64,000 nucleotides of DNA from Karstenula rhodostoma CBS 690.94 (GCA_010093485.1 MU001507.1:321620-385619), one strand, 5' to 3'; positions 11,454 through 23,511 are shown, counted from the stretch's first letter. Made by a program: numbers and translations. The notes: a model not told the origin generated them from the sequence alone.

Positions 11454-12710
11454 ATGCAGTGGGCTACCTTCACGGCTGTGGCCGCGCTTCTTGCGCAGAA
11501 TGTCAACGCTCAAGGCAACATGTTGCGATTCGCCTGTTCACAACTTGTCGTCGAGCGAACGGATCCGCTCGTCAACCCGGGAATGAAGTACACTCCCCAT
11601 CTGCACCAGATCGTTGGTGGCAACAGCTTCAATGTTTCCATGGACCCCAATAATGACCCCGCCAAGCTCTCCACCTGCACGTCATGCTCCTTTGTCCAAG
11701 ACAAGTCCAACTACTGGACCGCTGTTATGTTCTTCCACCACAAGAACGGATCTTATATTCGCGTTCCCCAGACTGGAAACGGCGGTCCTCAGGGCAAGCT
11801 CATCAACAAGGGTGGTCTCGACGTCTACTACATTCCCAGCGGCAAGACGACCGCTTTCAAGAAGGCAAGCTCTACATTTCAGACAAAGTGAATGATCGCT
11901 AACTGACTGCAGGGTTTCCGCATGTTGGCTGGATCCGCGACCAACACAGATGATAACAAGGTGTCGAAGGGCAACATTTGCCACCGATGCTGGACATCGC
12001 CCAACGAGAACACTTTCGTCGGTGCTCAGCCCTGCTCTGGCAGCGACACCGTTGCCATTCCCTCGGACCCCAAGTGCAAGATGATCCGGCAGACCATCAT
12101 CTTCCCCACGTGAGTCAACTTTACACCGAAGCTTTACCACGACTAACACAGATATAGATGCTGGGACGGCAAGAACCTCGATTCTCCTGACCACCAGGCA
12201 CACGTTGCATACGGTCAAGGCTCCGGTGCCAGTGGCGGCGGCGCTTGCCCCTCGACGCACCCCGTCAAGCTTCCCCAGATCATGTACGAGCTGATGTGGA
12301 ACGTGACCAACTTCTCCGACAAGAGCCAGTGGCCCACCGACGGCTCCAAGCCCTTCGTGTACTCGATGAACCTTGGGTGCGTACCCTCTCCCTTCCCATC
12401 TTCTGCAGAACGTATACTAACGTTCCGACAGTGGCGCTGCCGCCCACGGCGACTACGTCTTCGGCTGGGAGGGTGACTCGCTCCAGAAGGCCATGGACAA
12501 CAACTGCAACCTCAACAACGCGTGCCCTAAGGCTGGCCTCACCACTCAGACCGACGCTCAGTATAGCGCGTGCACCAAGAATCAGCAAGCGCCCGAGGAT
12601 GTCGACGGCTGTACGTCCCCCTGTCCCTCCTCACTGCCTCGTCATCATACTAATATACAATCTCAGGGCTCAAGGCGCTTCCAATGGGCGAAATGGCCAT
12701 CAAGGCATAG
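11454..12710 (+). CDS. Secreted DUF1996-domain protein
   Basis: Five exons give 349 aa. Introns are 11865-11912, 12110-12157, 12377-12431 and 12611-12666. The protein starts with a signal peptide (MQWATFTAVAALLAQNVNAQ). The rest is one DUF1996 domain, with the family signatures HLHQIVGGNSFN, TCTSCSF, YWTAVMFF, KKGFRMLAG, FPTCWDG, HVAYG and a hydrophilic C-terminal region. Two Asn-linked glycosylation sites and many paired cysteines suit an extracellular protein. The family occurs widely in fungi, often with a wall-binding WSC domain, which is absent here. The biochemical function is unknown. The first intron uses a GC donor (see findings). It lies tail-to-tail with the AA8 cytochrome gene, so both secreted proteins are neighbours. 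Confidence 0.88.
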
Positions 12711-13429
12711 GCGGTTGCACTGTGGCGCATTCAGCCCACACCCCTGCAGGCTCCTCGTGGGCCATCCCCACATGCTGCATATTGCTGTCTTCGGCAAGCA
12801 CGCAGGATCCAGGCTAATTGCGGCAACGCGGATGTGGGGAACGTGGTGCCAACGGGAGGCTGCATGGGGCGTTTTATAGTTTCTTTCCATTGCGGGTTGC
12901 GTTGGGTTGCGCGCGGTGGTGTGTATTTTTGAGATGGGCTGCAAGTAGTTAGAGTTGCATGCACTTTTCCTCCGTAATTTCCAGCCCCGTGTCGTGTTTG
13001 TGATGTTTTATGTCTTTGAGCGGAGACGAGATTTCGACTGTCAGGACTGTTTACGGCGTGGTCTTGTACGTCTGCAGCGCCAGATCAAATATCCGAGGGC
13101 AGTGTGGCACCTCGGGTTGGGCAATGCTCGGGTCGATTGCACACAGAGTTTTTTGTTGCTATATCAAGACTGAACTAACGTCGGTTTCGTTGCGATGTCG
13201 CCACGCAACGCGCAGCAGCGAAGGAAACCCCACAGAGTCCTGGAGAAAATCACACTGCCACGATGAGTCTTAGGGCGTGGCCTCCCTCACGCGCTATGTC
13301 ATCACATCGCATACGAGAAATCTCAGGAGGAAAGAAAACAACGAGGCTTCTGAGACCAACGCATGACATAAATTGTGGGGAATTTCGTACTCTACAACGC
13401 CACATCGCCATCGCCCTCCTACTCCCCAC
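12711..13429. other. Intergenic between convergent secreted-protein genes
   Basis: 3' flanks of the DUF1996 gene (plus strand) and the AA8 gene (minus strand). No other coding or RNA feature seen. Confidence 0.5.
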
Positions 13430-14241
13430 TCAAAGCGGCCCATCAACAAACACCGCGCCCGCGCCCATAGCCGAAACCCCGTTCCTCTGCAGCAGCGCAT
13501 CGAAGTTCGGGTTCTGGCCCAGCGAGAAATCGTTGGTGAAGTAGTTCGGCGTGTCATGGACCGGAATCGACGACGTGTTCGACGACGGCGTCGACGCCTT
13601 GCCCGTGGAGTATGCAAAGGCAAGGCGTGAGCTTCCGGTGGGCGAGATGCGCACAGATCCAGAGGTGCCAGTCCATGTGGTGCAGCCGGCGCACTTGGCG
13701 GTGAACTGCCAGTGGGAGCCGTTGACTTTGTTGCCGGTGTTGAGGAGCGTGTAGGTGGCGCCTGTGTAGGCGGTGGGGGTGCTATGGCCGCTGGGTTGTA
13801 TGTCAGTCTTGCACGTTGTTTCGCATTTGACTAGCGTGACTTACGTAGCCCATCGGGATGAGACGGTTGCCTTTTGGCCGTTGGGGTATGCCACCGTCAG
13901 CGGGTTCCTGACCATGTTGCCACCCCATGCGAGACCGATCCAGCCAAGTTGGTTGGGGACGACGGCCTGGATGACGGTGTTGTAGGGACCCGAAGGCGCA
14001 TTGCTGGGGAGCGCAAAGCGGAAGACAATGTTGGCAGTCAGTGTGAAGGCGGCTTTGTACTCGGAGAAAGTGAATCCGGTCTCTTGGTCGACGTATGTGA
14101 TGGTTCCTTCGGCTCGTGGCTGCACGCCAGTCGACGGACGTCCGAGAGCTGTGTTCTACATGAGTAAAGTTTCCCGCAAGGAATGGTTCACTAAGACCTA
14201 CCAAAACCAGCCAAAGCTGCGAGCGCTAACGAAAGCTTCAT
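13430..14241 (-). CDS. Secreted cellobiose-dehydrogenase-type cytochrome domain protein (AA8, single domain)
   Basis: Three exons (introns 14149-14201 and 13791-13844) encode 234 aa. The signal peptide MKLSLALAALAGFALG is followed by one CDH-cytochrome domain: TYVDQETGFTFSEY, then GWIGLAWGGNMVRNP, YPNGQ, GSHWQFTAKCAGCTTW, SSRLAFAYS and a C-terminal VHDTPNYFTNDF region. In cellobiose dehydrogenase, heme b is held by a Met in the GGxM segment and a later His. The Met is present in GGNM, and VHD is the best candidate for the His. There is no flavin domain, no cellulose-binding module and no membrane helix, so this is a stand-alone AA8 protein. By family knowledge it could transfer electrons extracellularly, for example to lytic polysaccharide monooxygenases. 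That role is inferred. Confidence 0.88.
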
Positions 14242-16309
14242 GTTGAATGATACGGCCTGTTCGGTGGAAGTTCGCTGTCGTTCAGAGAATGAGGAGTGCT
14301 CTTGAGACAGTTGAGGAGAGGGCTCGTATCACTATCGTCGAACAAAAGATGGGAACGGTCTTGATTTTAGTACTGTACAGCTCGCCAAGATCCTATCTGT
14401 CATTATCCTACTATATTCCGGGTCTGGGGCTCGAGTCGGCTGCGATATGCAAGCACATGCGCACGATAGACTAGTCGGGCCTCTAGGTGGTATCCCAGTT
14501 CACGCGTGACTATTGATGGCAACCTGGGTAGGAAGGTGGTTTTTCAAGCGAGAAGGTGGTCTGGTCTGAAGGGGAAAGCTTTGATTGCATACGGTGTGAT
14601 GCATGCCTTTGGCATCATGGACTCTCAGTAGTCGGGCAAGCCGCCGTGGCGAAGTGCTTGGTTCGAGAAGACCACGAACAATCGCGTAATGGTGATTTGG
14701 AGCGCGCTGAGAGGCCAAGCGATTTAACCGTATAGTAGGTGGAGTGTCCGTTAGATGGAGTAATAAGTGATGTTGGCTTAAATAGCCGAAGTCTGCAACC
14801 TCATGCCTGGCAGCCACGAGGACCATAATGACCATGCGAAGCTAACCAGACAAAAAAAAATATAGATTGATGGGTACTTTAGCGAAGGCTTGCGCACCTA
14901 TCCGATGAATTCGCTTTTGAAACTTGCGTCGGCGGCGTAGACTTTTTGAGGCCGCTGCCTTCCTGCCAAGTGACCATGCTTCTAGAGCACGAGGCTGGCC
15001 CGTCTGAAATCCAGGGAAATATCATGGTTCTCGACTCCCTGGTCCGCAATACATGGGGAGCTTGAACTGATCTCCACATACTTCGATGTGGGGTGTGGGG
15101 ACAAAAGGTCCTGGTTGACAGAGATCTAATTTGGAATATTCACTCTTTCGGAAGCTGGTGCACTGTATCACGGAGGCCTGTCCCGGGTTGACAGAGTCGA
15201 TTTTGACAAAAATAGATCCCGGACAATCACAGCCAGCTGCTGCCCAGATTGTCGCATGGAAGGCCAAGGAGCTCGGGTTTTGAGCCGCATAATAGAGTTA
15301 CTGCGAAAGTGACATTAGCGAGGGCGTGCATTGAGGGTCACAATGTAAATCTAAGTCCTGTTGACGCAGAGAGACTGAAGCTGCACCGAAACAACCTAGA
15401 ACGCAGTCAACCATTCATACCGTCGGGTTTGAAAGACTATCTCGGTTTCCATTTATCACTGAAAGTTGCGCTGTCATACTCGGAAATTAGCTTTCCAAAA
15501 ATGGTGTCAGACCTCACTTGAGATATACAATACTAGATCAAGCTTTCGAAGCCGCATTACTCATCCTCGGTCACCACAGGGTACCAAACCTTTGACGAGG
15601 TACTCTAGGTTGCTATCACTTCATAATGCCCATCTCGTCGATCATCTATGCGGTAGCTGAGAAGTAAACCACCCAACTCTAGCGACTGTCTCTCTGCTTA
15701 TGAAACCTGAGCATGTTTTATGGGAGCATTTGTATCTGTTGCAGTAAACCTTCTGTCGGTACCAGGTGTGGGCTACTGCGCAAGTCTTGGTCAGTGATAC
15801 TTGACTAGGGCTCAGTCGGACTCACATCCTGCCTGTCCATACGTAGTATTTTAGAAAAGTCAAGAAGGCTGTAGAGCTTTGACCTGCGACTCGTCGCCAA
15901 TGCTAGGTGAACTTGCCCTAGTAACCAATTGCTTTCCTCTGTGGATCGCCTGCGGCGAGGTCAAAAACGTTTTGAATGAGGCCCCGCCCGGCCCCATCCT
16001 TGGGCCTACCGTGAGAGTCGAGCCCGCCCATAAGAGTATTTCAAACCCTGGTAATGTGTCAGTCATGATCATTAGTTACATCGATAACAAAGTAGTCATA
16101 CTGCAGCCTTGGCCACCAAGTCCACCACAGCCGTTATACAGTGGTTTGTTTTGTTCAAAAAGGTTCCTGGCACAAGCTCCAACTGAAACTTCTGTAGAAG
16201 TCATATCAATTCACACCGGATAGACGCAGGCAAGTTCAGGCGCCCAATCGCCGTGCCGAAGGATTGGTGCCCTAGCGGAGGATGCGCAGATGATGGAGTC
16301 ATGTAGGTA
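14242..16309. other. Long gene-poor stretch
   Basis: About 2 kb with no supportable gene; ORFs are short and in conflicting frames. The stretch at about 16141-16300 is a diverged copy of sequence at about 16780-16910 (listed separately). Confidence 0.5.
16141..16300. repeat. Diverged direct repeat, copy A
   Basis: Matches 16775-16912 in the same orientation with many substitutions and several gaps. Shared landmarks are GTTC-AAAAA-GTTC, GAAACTTCT-TAGAAGTCA, ATAGACGC/ATAGACA, AATCGC and GGATGCGCAGATG/GGGTGCGCAGATG. Roughly 70 percent of aligned positions agree by eye. Read on the minus strand, both copies give a related peptide (TS-EVS-...-FEQ), so the repeat could be the 5' end of duplicated decayed genes. 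Confidence 0.55.
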
Positions 16310-16774
16310 TCATCTTATACGACGCCTTTTTCTGCAATGCTCATCGGCCTGATCATCAGTTGTGTAGCTGGGAGGGGGCCTCCTTGACTGGGGCGGCTCA
16401 CCATCTCCTCCCATCAAGACGTCTTCGCCTATTTGAAACGATAAAACATCTTTCATCTGAATATCCGTGTCAGTTCCGAGCCGCGTTAGTAATGGTTCCG
16501 GGTCAATTCCAGATGCGTTACGTCGGTCTTGGTCTGTGATGCTTGAGGTGGGCTGAGCTGGACCAACGTATTGCCGATCCGCGTTAAACTGCAGGTTCTG
16601 ACGCCAAACATCAGAACCAAGCTCACCAAAAGATATCACCTCCTGCCACGCTGGCCGAGGCAGTGTTGTAGAGTCAGTAAGGACATGTGGTGAGCGTGGT
16701 CGCATACACGCGAAAAGTTGCCCAACATTGTGACTAGCACGGCTTTTGATTCCTTCAATCCGCTGATTAGACAT
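16310..16774 (-). CDS. Hypothetical protein with basic C-terminus (doubtful)
   Basis: An open frame of 154 aa from the first ATG (MSNQRIEGIK) to TAG. The frame is open a further 28 codons upstream without an ATG. Composition is polar and disordered, and it ends in CRKRRRIR, which would serve as a nuclear localisation signal. No domain is recognised. The region upstream of the ATG is repeated in diverged form about 630 bp away. It may be a real small gene, a fragment of a duplicated gene, or chance. Codon composition is unremarkable. Confidence 0.3.
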   Translation of the reverse strand: MSNQRIEGIKSRASHNVGQLFACMRPRSPHVLTDSTTLPRPAWQEVISFGELGSDVWRQNLQFNADRQYVGPAQPTSSITDQDRRNASGIDPEPLLTRLGTDTDIQMKDVLSFQIGEDVLMGGDGEPPQSRRPPPSYTTDDQADEHCRKRRRIR

Positions 16775-16912
16775 GATATGTTGTTCGAAAAAGTTCGTGA
16801 CGTAAGTCCTGAACGAAACTTCTATAGAAGTCAGGCTGACTTGCAATAGACACTCCAATCGCTGCCCCGTAAGGCTGCGTAGGCCGTGGTGGAGGGTGCG
16901 CAGATGGCTCAG
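16775..16912. repeat. Diverged direct repeat, copy B
   Basis: Partner of the copy at 16141-16300, located directly 5' of the doubtful minus-strand ORF. See that entry for shared landmarks. Confidence 0.55.
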
Positions 16913-17198
16913 AGAGTAAAAATTTAAGATGCCACAAGACTGTCCACAGTTAAAAAAACAATAGTGAGAGCAGAGTTGCGTTGAGGTGAACCAGTACTCG
17001 CAACGGAAGGCGTGAAAAAGACACTATCCCAAACAGGTTAACTACTAGAAAATGCGGGCTCCTGATTGGTCTAAAGCATATTCTTGCCTTTTTCAACGCA
17101 TCTGCTTCTTCTCCATGTTGACACGCTCTTGACACTCCAAATCACAAGCTTCGCGTTTCACGAACCAGAAGGGGAGCTACGAAGCTTCTCAAGGCATC

Positions 17199-18192
17199 AT
17201 GGCTTCTCCATCCTTTGGCGAGTAAGTCGCAGCCTGCCACCCTCTCACGACCACTGTGAAAACTAATGAGTATACGCAGAGTCCTCCATAGCAAGCAAGT
17301 CACCTTCCTTATCGGCCCAGAGGAGACGCCGATCATCGTTCATGCGGGTGCCATTGCGAGGCTCTCGGCACCTTTAGACCGCCTGGTGAACGGAAAGATG
17401 CTCGAAGCCCAGGAGAATGTCGCTTGTTTTAAGGACCTCGAAGTTCAGGATTTCGAACGCATCTGCGAGTTTTCTTACCGCGGAACTTACACCCTTCCCA
17501 AGTCTGAACGATTCTCCGATGCAGAGGTCGACGCGGCCACACAGATGTTTCATCTCGCTGATCCGATCTCGCCGTACTTCATGCCGTACTTCGGGGCGCA
17601 CAACTGCGAAGACGATAGCAGCGGAAAGGAATCTGAGGGTGATCACGAAGAGTCTACTCCGACAACCGCCAATACCAGTGTCTTCTGTGACAGCCTAAGT
17701 CCTATAGCGTCGTTCTGGAGCTTCACGAATCCCAACCAGGATGCACGACTCGAGTGGCCTGTTGTGTCTTTCGAAAACACGTCGTGGAGGGAGAACTTTG
17801 CCCCGGTGTTCCTGGCGCATGCCCGTCTGTATGCGTTCGCTGAGCAGTACTTGGCTCCGGCGCTCAAAATGAGAGCTCTTCAGAACGTGCGTAACACCCT
17901 CGCAGGATATACGCTATTTGTATCCGGTCTCGAAGCAGTCGTCCAACTCGCTCGTTTTGCGTACGAACGTGACTACATACCGGATAGAGAGGGAAGATCT
18001 GTCGACCCGCTGAGGCAGCTTATCGTTGCATACGTAGTTGCGCACCATAAACATTTCCGGAACTACTCTGGCCATCGTCAGTTGTTGGAGGGCTGGAATG
18101 AGTACGCCACCGATGTCCTCGATTATATTGCGATCTGGTTCGACCCCGACACTATACATGAGCGAGGACGGACACGGCCCTCTCACAGTTAG
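17199..18192 (+). CDS. BTB/POZ domain protein
   Basis: Two exons (intron 17222-17279) encode 311 aa starting MASPSFGEVLHSKQV. The N-terminal 120 residues form a fungal BTB/POZ domain: VTFLIGPEETPIIVHAGAIA, then LSAPLDRLVNGKM, ENVACFKDLEVQDFERICEF, YRGTY. An acidic linker follows. The C-terminal half is helical (HARLYAFAEQYLAPALKMRAL, then VQLARFAYERDY, LRQLIVAYVVAH), as in other fungal BTB proteins. BTB domains dimerise and commonly recruit cullin-3 ligases. No kelch or zinc-finger partner domain is present, so substrate and role are unknown. The gene stands alone between gene-poor stretches. Confidence 0.85.
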
Positions 18193-19976
18193 TGAAGATG
18201 AAGGAAGCGGAGGATGGAGGTCGGTACATTCGTGAAATTGGGCGAACGCAGCAGATATGACTGTATGGGCAATTGGGTACGGACTTTGCACTTCCTATTG
18301 TCGATTACTCCAATAGCGTAGGGTTGGCATAGCAGGCGTTCTTGGGCCATCGTCCATGAGCAGCCTGAAATTCAGCATGTTCCAGCTCACCAGTTCATCC
18401 ATCAGGAAAGATAAATAAATAAACTATTCCCGAGCTTGCCTGTCGCGACTTTTCAAAACCAGTAGTCATGTGGCCTGGCTCATAGCTAGGTGATTTCGCG
18501 AGCGTAAACACGCACGAGCAATCGTCATTTCCACGACGTGAGTGCGGCCGCGACCTTGCTCACTAGTAATTCATTGCCCTCAAGTCTAGCTTGCTTCCCG
18601 CATCCAAGACGTGCATTGCGTTAGCTCGCCTCACATTGAAGTACAAGAGGCGCTTTGGTCGGCAGCCATTCAGGTGTGGACCCGTTAGGCCATTTTCTTG
18701 GAAATCCGCTTCTGTCGGAGTGAGTCTCCATCGCTTCATCTTTGTTTAATCTGTATCGTAAGACCCACATAGCACACCGGAGGGTGGACAGCTCGATCTC
18801 TAGTGCCGAACCGCGACGGGCGAGAGAACAGGAATAGAGATCAGGAATCGAGAATGCGAAGGTGGCAGAAGAGGGGAGGGGAGAAGAAGAGGTCAGGCCC
18901 TGGCGAGCAGCGAGTTTCTATTGCGTGTTACCCGAGGAGGAGCAATGTAGTATCCCACTCTTGACCAAAGGTACTTTCTGAGACTCTTCCCATCCATCCT
19001 GCACTATTTCCGATACGCGGTACAAGGAGACTGGTGAGGTTATCGACGAAAGCATGACTGAGGAACGGGCTTTTGTGTTGGACCAGTTTGCGAGAGATCA
19101 GTCAACAGATCGATGGGTCTCTAACCTCCCCATCTCATGTGTGCTGCCTTGCTGGATCTTAGCCCTGCACGCAAGGCAGTGCAGAAGCAAAGGAAGACTG
19201 TAGAAGTGATTCTCCACAGACACGGTAGAGATGGACTAACAACAAATATGATCTAGTAAAGCTGCCTTCACTCAAAAGGACATGCACAATGATTTCCTGG
19301 TTGTTGACACGAACCATGAAGTAGTGTCCCGTAAAGTGATAGACAAAAACATGGACTGCGACTGCCGCCAATAGTAACACAAAAGAAGTGTTGTAAATGG
19401 ATGCACAACACGTAGAATCACATGTGTTTTTCTGATTGTTGACTCGAACTACAAAGTAATGTCCCGTAAAGTGATAGACAAATAGATTCACATGGCGTAA
19501 CAGCTAACCAAGATTGAAAAAATACAGACTGCGAGTGCGAACGGAGGACAACAAAATAGGAGCAAAGAAGACACGAAATTGACTACCACGAACGGAGAGC
19601 TGGCCCGATCGAGCTTGTCAGCGATAACAATAATTGCTGAAGTAGGAGAGGTTCACAGGCTGCAGCGTTGAGCTAGACACGGCGCGCCAAGAAGCGACTA
19701 GGGCGCACGGGCCAGAGGCGCGGCATCGTTCTTTGGACGCTCCGCGACTTTCACGGTTATAACAAAGGCGCCGCCCGCTCAACGTCGACGGCCCCTCTTT
19801 CCCTTCTTCCTCAGCTTCTCTTGCTGCCAAGCGCTGGCCAGCTCTGGGTCTCGGAATTAATTAGCCCAAGCCTCCGATCCCGCGAGCCTTGAACCTCGCT
19901 CGCTCACCTGCGACGATCCACCCGCAACCCTCAGCCGAAGGGACCCTCTCCGCGCGACACCCGCTCTACCGCCACG
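18193..19976. other. Gene-poor stretch upstream of SPT5
   Basis: About 1.8 kb. The only notable structure is a diverged tandem duplication at about 19210-19570. The last 180 bases form a GC-rich, CT-rich leader in front of the SPT5 ATG. Confidence 0.5.
19210..19570. repeat. Diverged tandem duplication of about 135 bp
   Basis: Two copies are offset by about 137 bp. The best-conserved core (GTCCCGTAAAGTGATAGACA) occurs at 19325-19344 and again at 19461-19480. Around it TTGTTGAC-CGAAC and GACTGCGA-TGC also match. The second copy has a small insertion. Not coding. Confidence 0.6.
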
Positions 19977-22900
19977 ATGTCTGACTACGAGTCCGATGGC
20001 GAGGACTTCAACCCGCAGCCCGAAGTAGACGAGGACGATGTACCCGCAAGCGACGACCGCAAGCCTGCGGTTGATGATGAAGACGACACCCCAGCTGCTG
20101 TCCCTCGGGCTGACGAGGAGGATGAAGATGAAGACGGTGGCGAAGAGAATGATGACGATGAAGACGAAGAAGATGATGAGGAAGACGAAGAGGACGAGGT
20201 TGTGGTAAGATGCGCAGCGACAGCCTTACGGAATGCGCTGACCTGAGACAGACACGCCCCAAAAAACGAAAGAAGTTGATGCGGCGCAACCAGTTCATTG
20301 AGGAGGAGGCCGAAGTTGATGAGGACGAAGATGAAGAGGAGGACGAGAACGACGACTTCGCCGATGAGGTCCACCCAGACGACCTGCTCGAGGCCACCCA
20401 GGCCGACCTCGACGACCGCCACCACCGCGAACTAGATAATCGGCGACAGGCGGAGCAGAACCTGGATGCCGAAGAGGTGGCCAGGCAGATGGACGAGAAG
20501 TATCGCCGGCGCGAGATGATGAGCGCTCGCCGAGCAGCGGCAGGCACCGTACCGACAGCACAACCCACCGTGGACGATCCTTCAATTTGGGTCCTGAAAT
20601 GCCGCCCGGGCAAAGAGCGCGAGGTTATCATGTCCATCATGAAGCGAATCGATGAGCGGCTCCGCTATGGGCGCCCATGCCACGTCTATTCGGCTTTCGA
20701 GCGCGGAGGTTCCATGTCGGGATATATCTACGTGGAGGCCGACGCAAAACAGGACATGATGAATATAGTGGACGGTGTCATCCACCTTTTCCTGGGAACA
20801 CAACCACTGTCCATCAATGTAAAAGAGCGACCAGATCTTCTGCGCAAACGCAAGCGCATGTCGCTAGAGCCGGGCAAGTTCGTCCGTCCCACCCGCGGTC
20901 TGTACAAGGGTGATCTTGCGAAGATCTACGAAGTTCACGAAAATGGTATTGAGTGCACCCTACAGCTCGTTCCGCGTCTCGACTATGGTCTGAACGAAGA
21001 TGCGAATGCTGCTGATGGCGGAAAACGCAAGCGCCCGGCTTTCGGTCGTGTCGTAGAACGCCCTCCACAGAAGCTTTTCAGCGAGGTCGACGCGAAGAAG
21101 CGGCACGCGAAGCATCTCTCTATGAAAGGTGCAGGCCACCAGAAGATGTACGAGTACAAGGGCAAACACTACATCAACGGCTTCCTCATCGATGAGGTCA
21201 AGGTCAACGCCATCTCCGCCGACAATGTAAACCCGCGAATGGAGGAGCTGCAATGGTTTGCCACACCAGCCACCGATGGCACAGACGGCATGGACCTTTT
21301 GGCAGTACAGGCTGCACAGAAGGCCGGACAATCGGGCTCCAACTTTGTCACCGGCGACAACGTGGAGGTCTACGATGGCGAACAAAAGGGTCTCAGGGGT
21401 ACTACTGTTACCTCTAAGGGCGACATCGTAACGATCCGTGTCACAGAAGGTGATCTGAAAGGGCGACAAATCGATACCCCGGTCAGGACTCTTCGTAAAT
21501 TGTTCCGTGACGGTGACCACGTGAAGGTCATCGGTGGGAGCAAGTATATCGACGAGGTTGGTATGATCACCAAGATCAGGGACGATAAGATTACCCTGCT
21601 TTGCGATTCGACCCAGACCGAGATCACAGTTTTTAGCAAAGACTTGAAGCGCGCCGCGGATTCGGCTACAATTGGACCGAATTCACAATTCGACCTGTTC
21701 GATCTGGTGCAGATTGAGTAAGTATCACACCTCCCCTCTCTTATACATTCGCTAACTATACAGTGCCTCGACCGTGGGTTGCGTCATCAAGGTTGATCGC
21801 GAAGTCCTGCGTGTTTTGGACCAGCAAAATGACGTCCGCACCCTCCTGCATACACAAGTATCTGGTATCGTTGGTCGGAACAACAGGGCCGTTGCGACCG
21901 ATCGAGACGGTTCTGAGATTCGAAACGATGACTCTGTCAAGGAGCACGGCGGAGAGAACCGACAAGGAAAAGTGATTTACATCCACCGTGGTCAACTCTT
22001 CGTGCAAAACCGGGAATATAACGAGAATTCCGGTGTTTTCGTTACTCGTAGCACGAACGTAGTTACGATGGCAGCTAAGAGTGGACGCGCTCAGGTAGGC
22101 GGGCCTGATCTCAGCGGCATCAACCCTGCCCTGCAGCAACCAAATGGCGGTCCTGGAACTATGGCTCCACCCCAGACGCGGACCTTCGGAAGAGACAAGA
22201 TGATCGGCAAGACCGTGACCGTTCGAAAGGGCCCCTACAAAGGCCTGCTCGGTATTGTCAAGGACACCATGAACGACGAAGCCCGCATCGAACTGCACAC
22301 CAAGAACAAGCAAATCTCGATCAAGAAAGACCTCCTCACCGTTAAAGACCCTATTACAGGCAACAGCACCGACATTGGCGGCGGCAAGTTCCCGAACCGT
22401 TCACGGGGGGGCTACGGAGGTGCTACGCCCTACAACGGTGGCGGCCGCACGCCTGCCTGGGGCGGTTCATCCCGGAACGGTCCGTCCTGGGGCGGCGCTA
22501 CGCCCGCTGCTGGCGGCAGCGGTGGTCGCACTCCAGCCTGGGGTGGAGGGGGCGGTCGGACGCCCGGATGGGGCGGCGGCGACGGCTCGCGGACAGCCTA
22601 CGGCGGCGCAACTGCATATGGTGGCGCGACCTCATACGGCGGCGCAACTGCCTACGGCGGGAACGACGGCTCAGGCACTTCGTACGGGGGCTTCAACTCG
22701 GGCAGTCGGACGCCCGCATGGGGCGCGGGTGCGTCGTCGACTTCAAAGTCGAATCTCTCGGCCCCGACGCCCGCTGCGTACTCTGCGCCCACGCCTGGTG
22801 GCTATGGTGCGTACAGTGCTCCTACGCCTGGTGGACCCCCGCTGGATGCCCCGACGCCAGGCATATACTCCGCGCCTACCCCGGGCAACTACTCAGCGCC

Positions 22901-22985
22901 TACGCCTGGTGACTACTACACCACACCTGCTGCGGCGCCGACGCCGGGGGCTTGGGGCGGCGACGAGGATCCGCGGTATGATTAG
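19977..22985 (+). CDS. SPT5: Transcription elongation factor SPT5
   Basis: Three exons (introns 20205-20251 and 21718-21763), 971 aa. The order is typical: a very acidic N-terminus (long Asp/Glu runs, residues 1-130), an NGN domain near 185-280 (SIWVLKCRPGKEREVIMSIM) that would bind Spt4, and several KOW modules (VRPTRGLYKGDLAKIYEV, DNVEVYDGEQKGLRGTTV, DHVKVIGGSKYIDEVGMI, GKTVTVRKGPYKGLLGIV). From about residue 773 a C-terminal repeat region contains two repeat types, GGRTPAWGG-like units and SAPTPG-like units. Spt4-Spt5 (DSIF) clamps RNA polymerase II and is phosphorylated on Thr in TPAW-type repeats. The CTR is rich in Gly and has tandem GGATAYGGATSYGG variants. Single-copy housekeeping gene. 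Confidence 0.97.
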
Positions 22986-23443
22986 ATTGGGTTCGTGGTG
23001 CGAGTGTGTATGATAGATGGGGCGTGAGCTTGAGCTTAGCCTTGGACCTGGGTTCTGACAGAGTGCCTTGCAAGAAAATTACTTTTCCGGGTGGTTTTCT
23101 TGCGTGTGTGTGTGTGCGTTTTAGGGTGTGTTTGTGTTTTGCATTGCCGGCGTCAAATCTCATACCTAGTCCTCTGCAAAAACGGGAATTTGAATCGAAT
23201 CGGAGCGGAGTGGGATGGCATGGCGGCCCGACTCCGACTCCATGTATGGGCGCGACCGCGAGGGGATGGCATTCGTGGTTCGTGTATACCTTGCCCTTGT
23301 AGAAATCTTATCTTTTCTTTTTGTTCGCTCTTGCTCGTCGTCGCTTTGAACTCTCCGTGTTGTCTCTTGGCTTGCCTTCTTTTCGCTGGCATTTCTCTGT
23401 CGGGAGAGTACGTGACAGAGCTAGACCGTGGTGAGAAAACATG

Positions 23444-23477
23444 GACGCGTGTCTGGGACGCGTGTCTGGGACGCGTG
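23444..23477. repeat. 14-bp tandem repeat
   Basis: GACGCGTGTCTGGG is repeated perfectly twice and followed by a partial third copy, downstream of SPT5. Confidence 0.7.
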
Positions 23478-23511
23478 GGCTGGGGGTGTTTGGTTTGCCG
23501 CTGGGTAGAAG

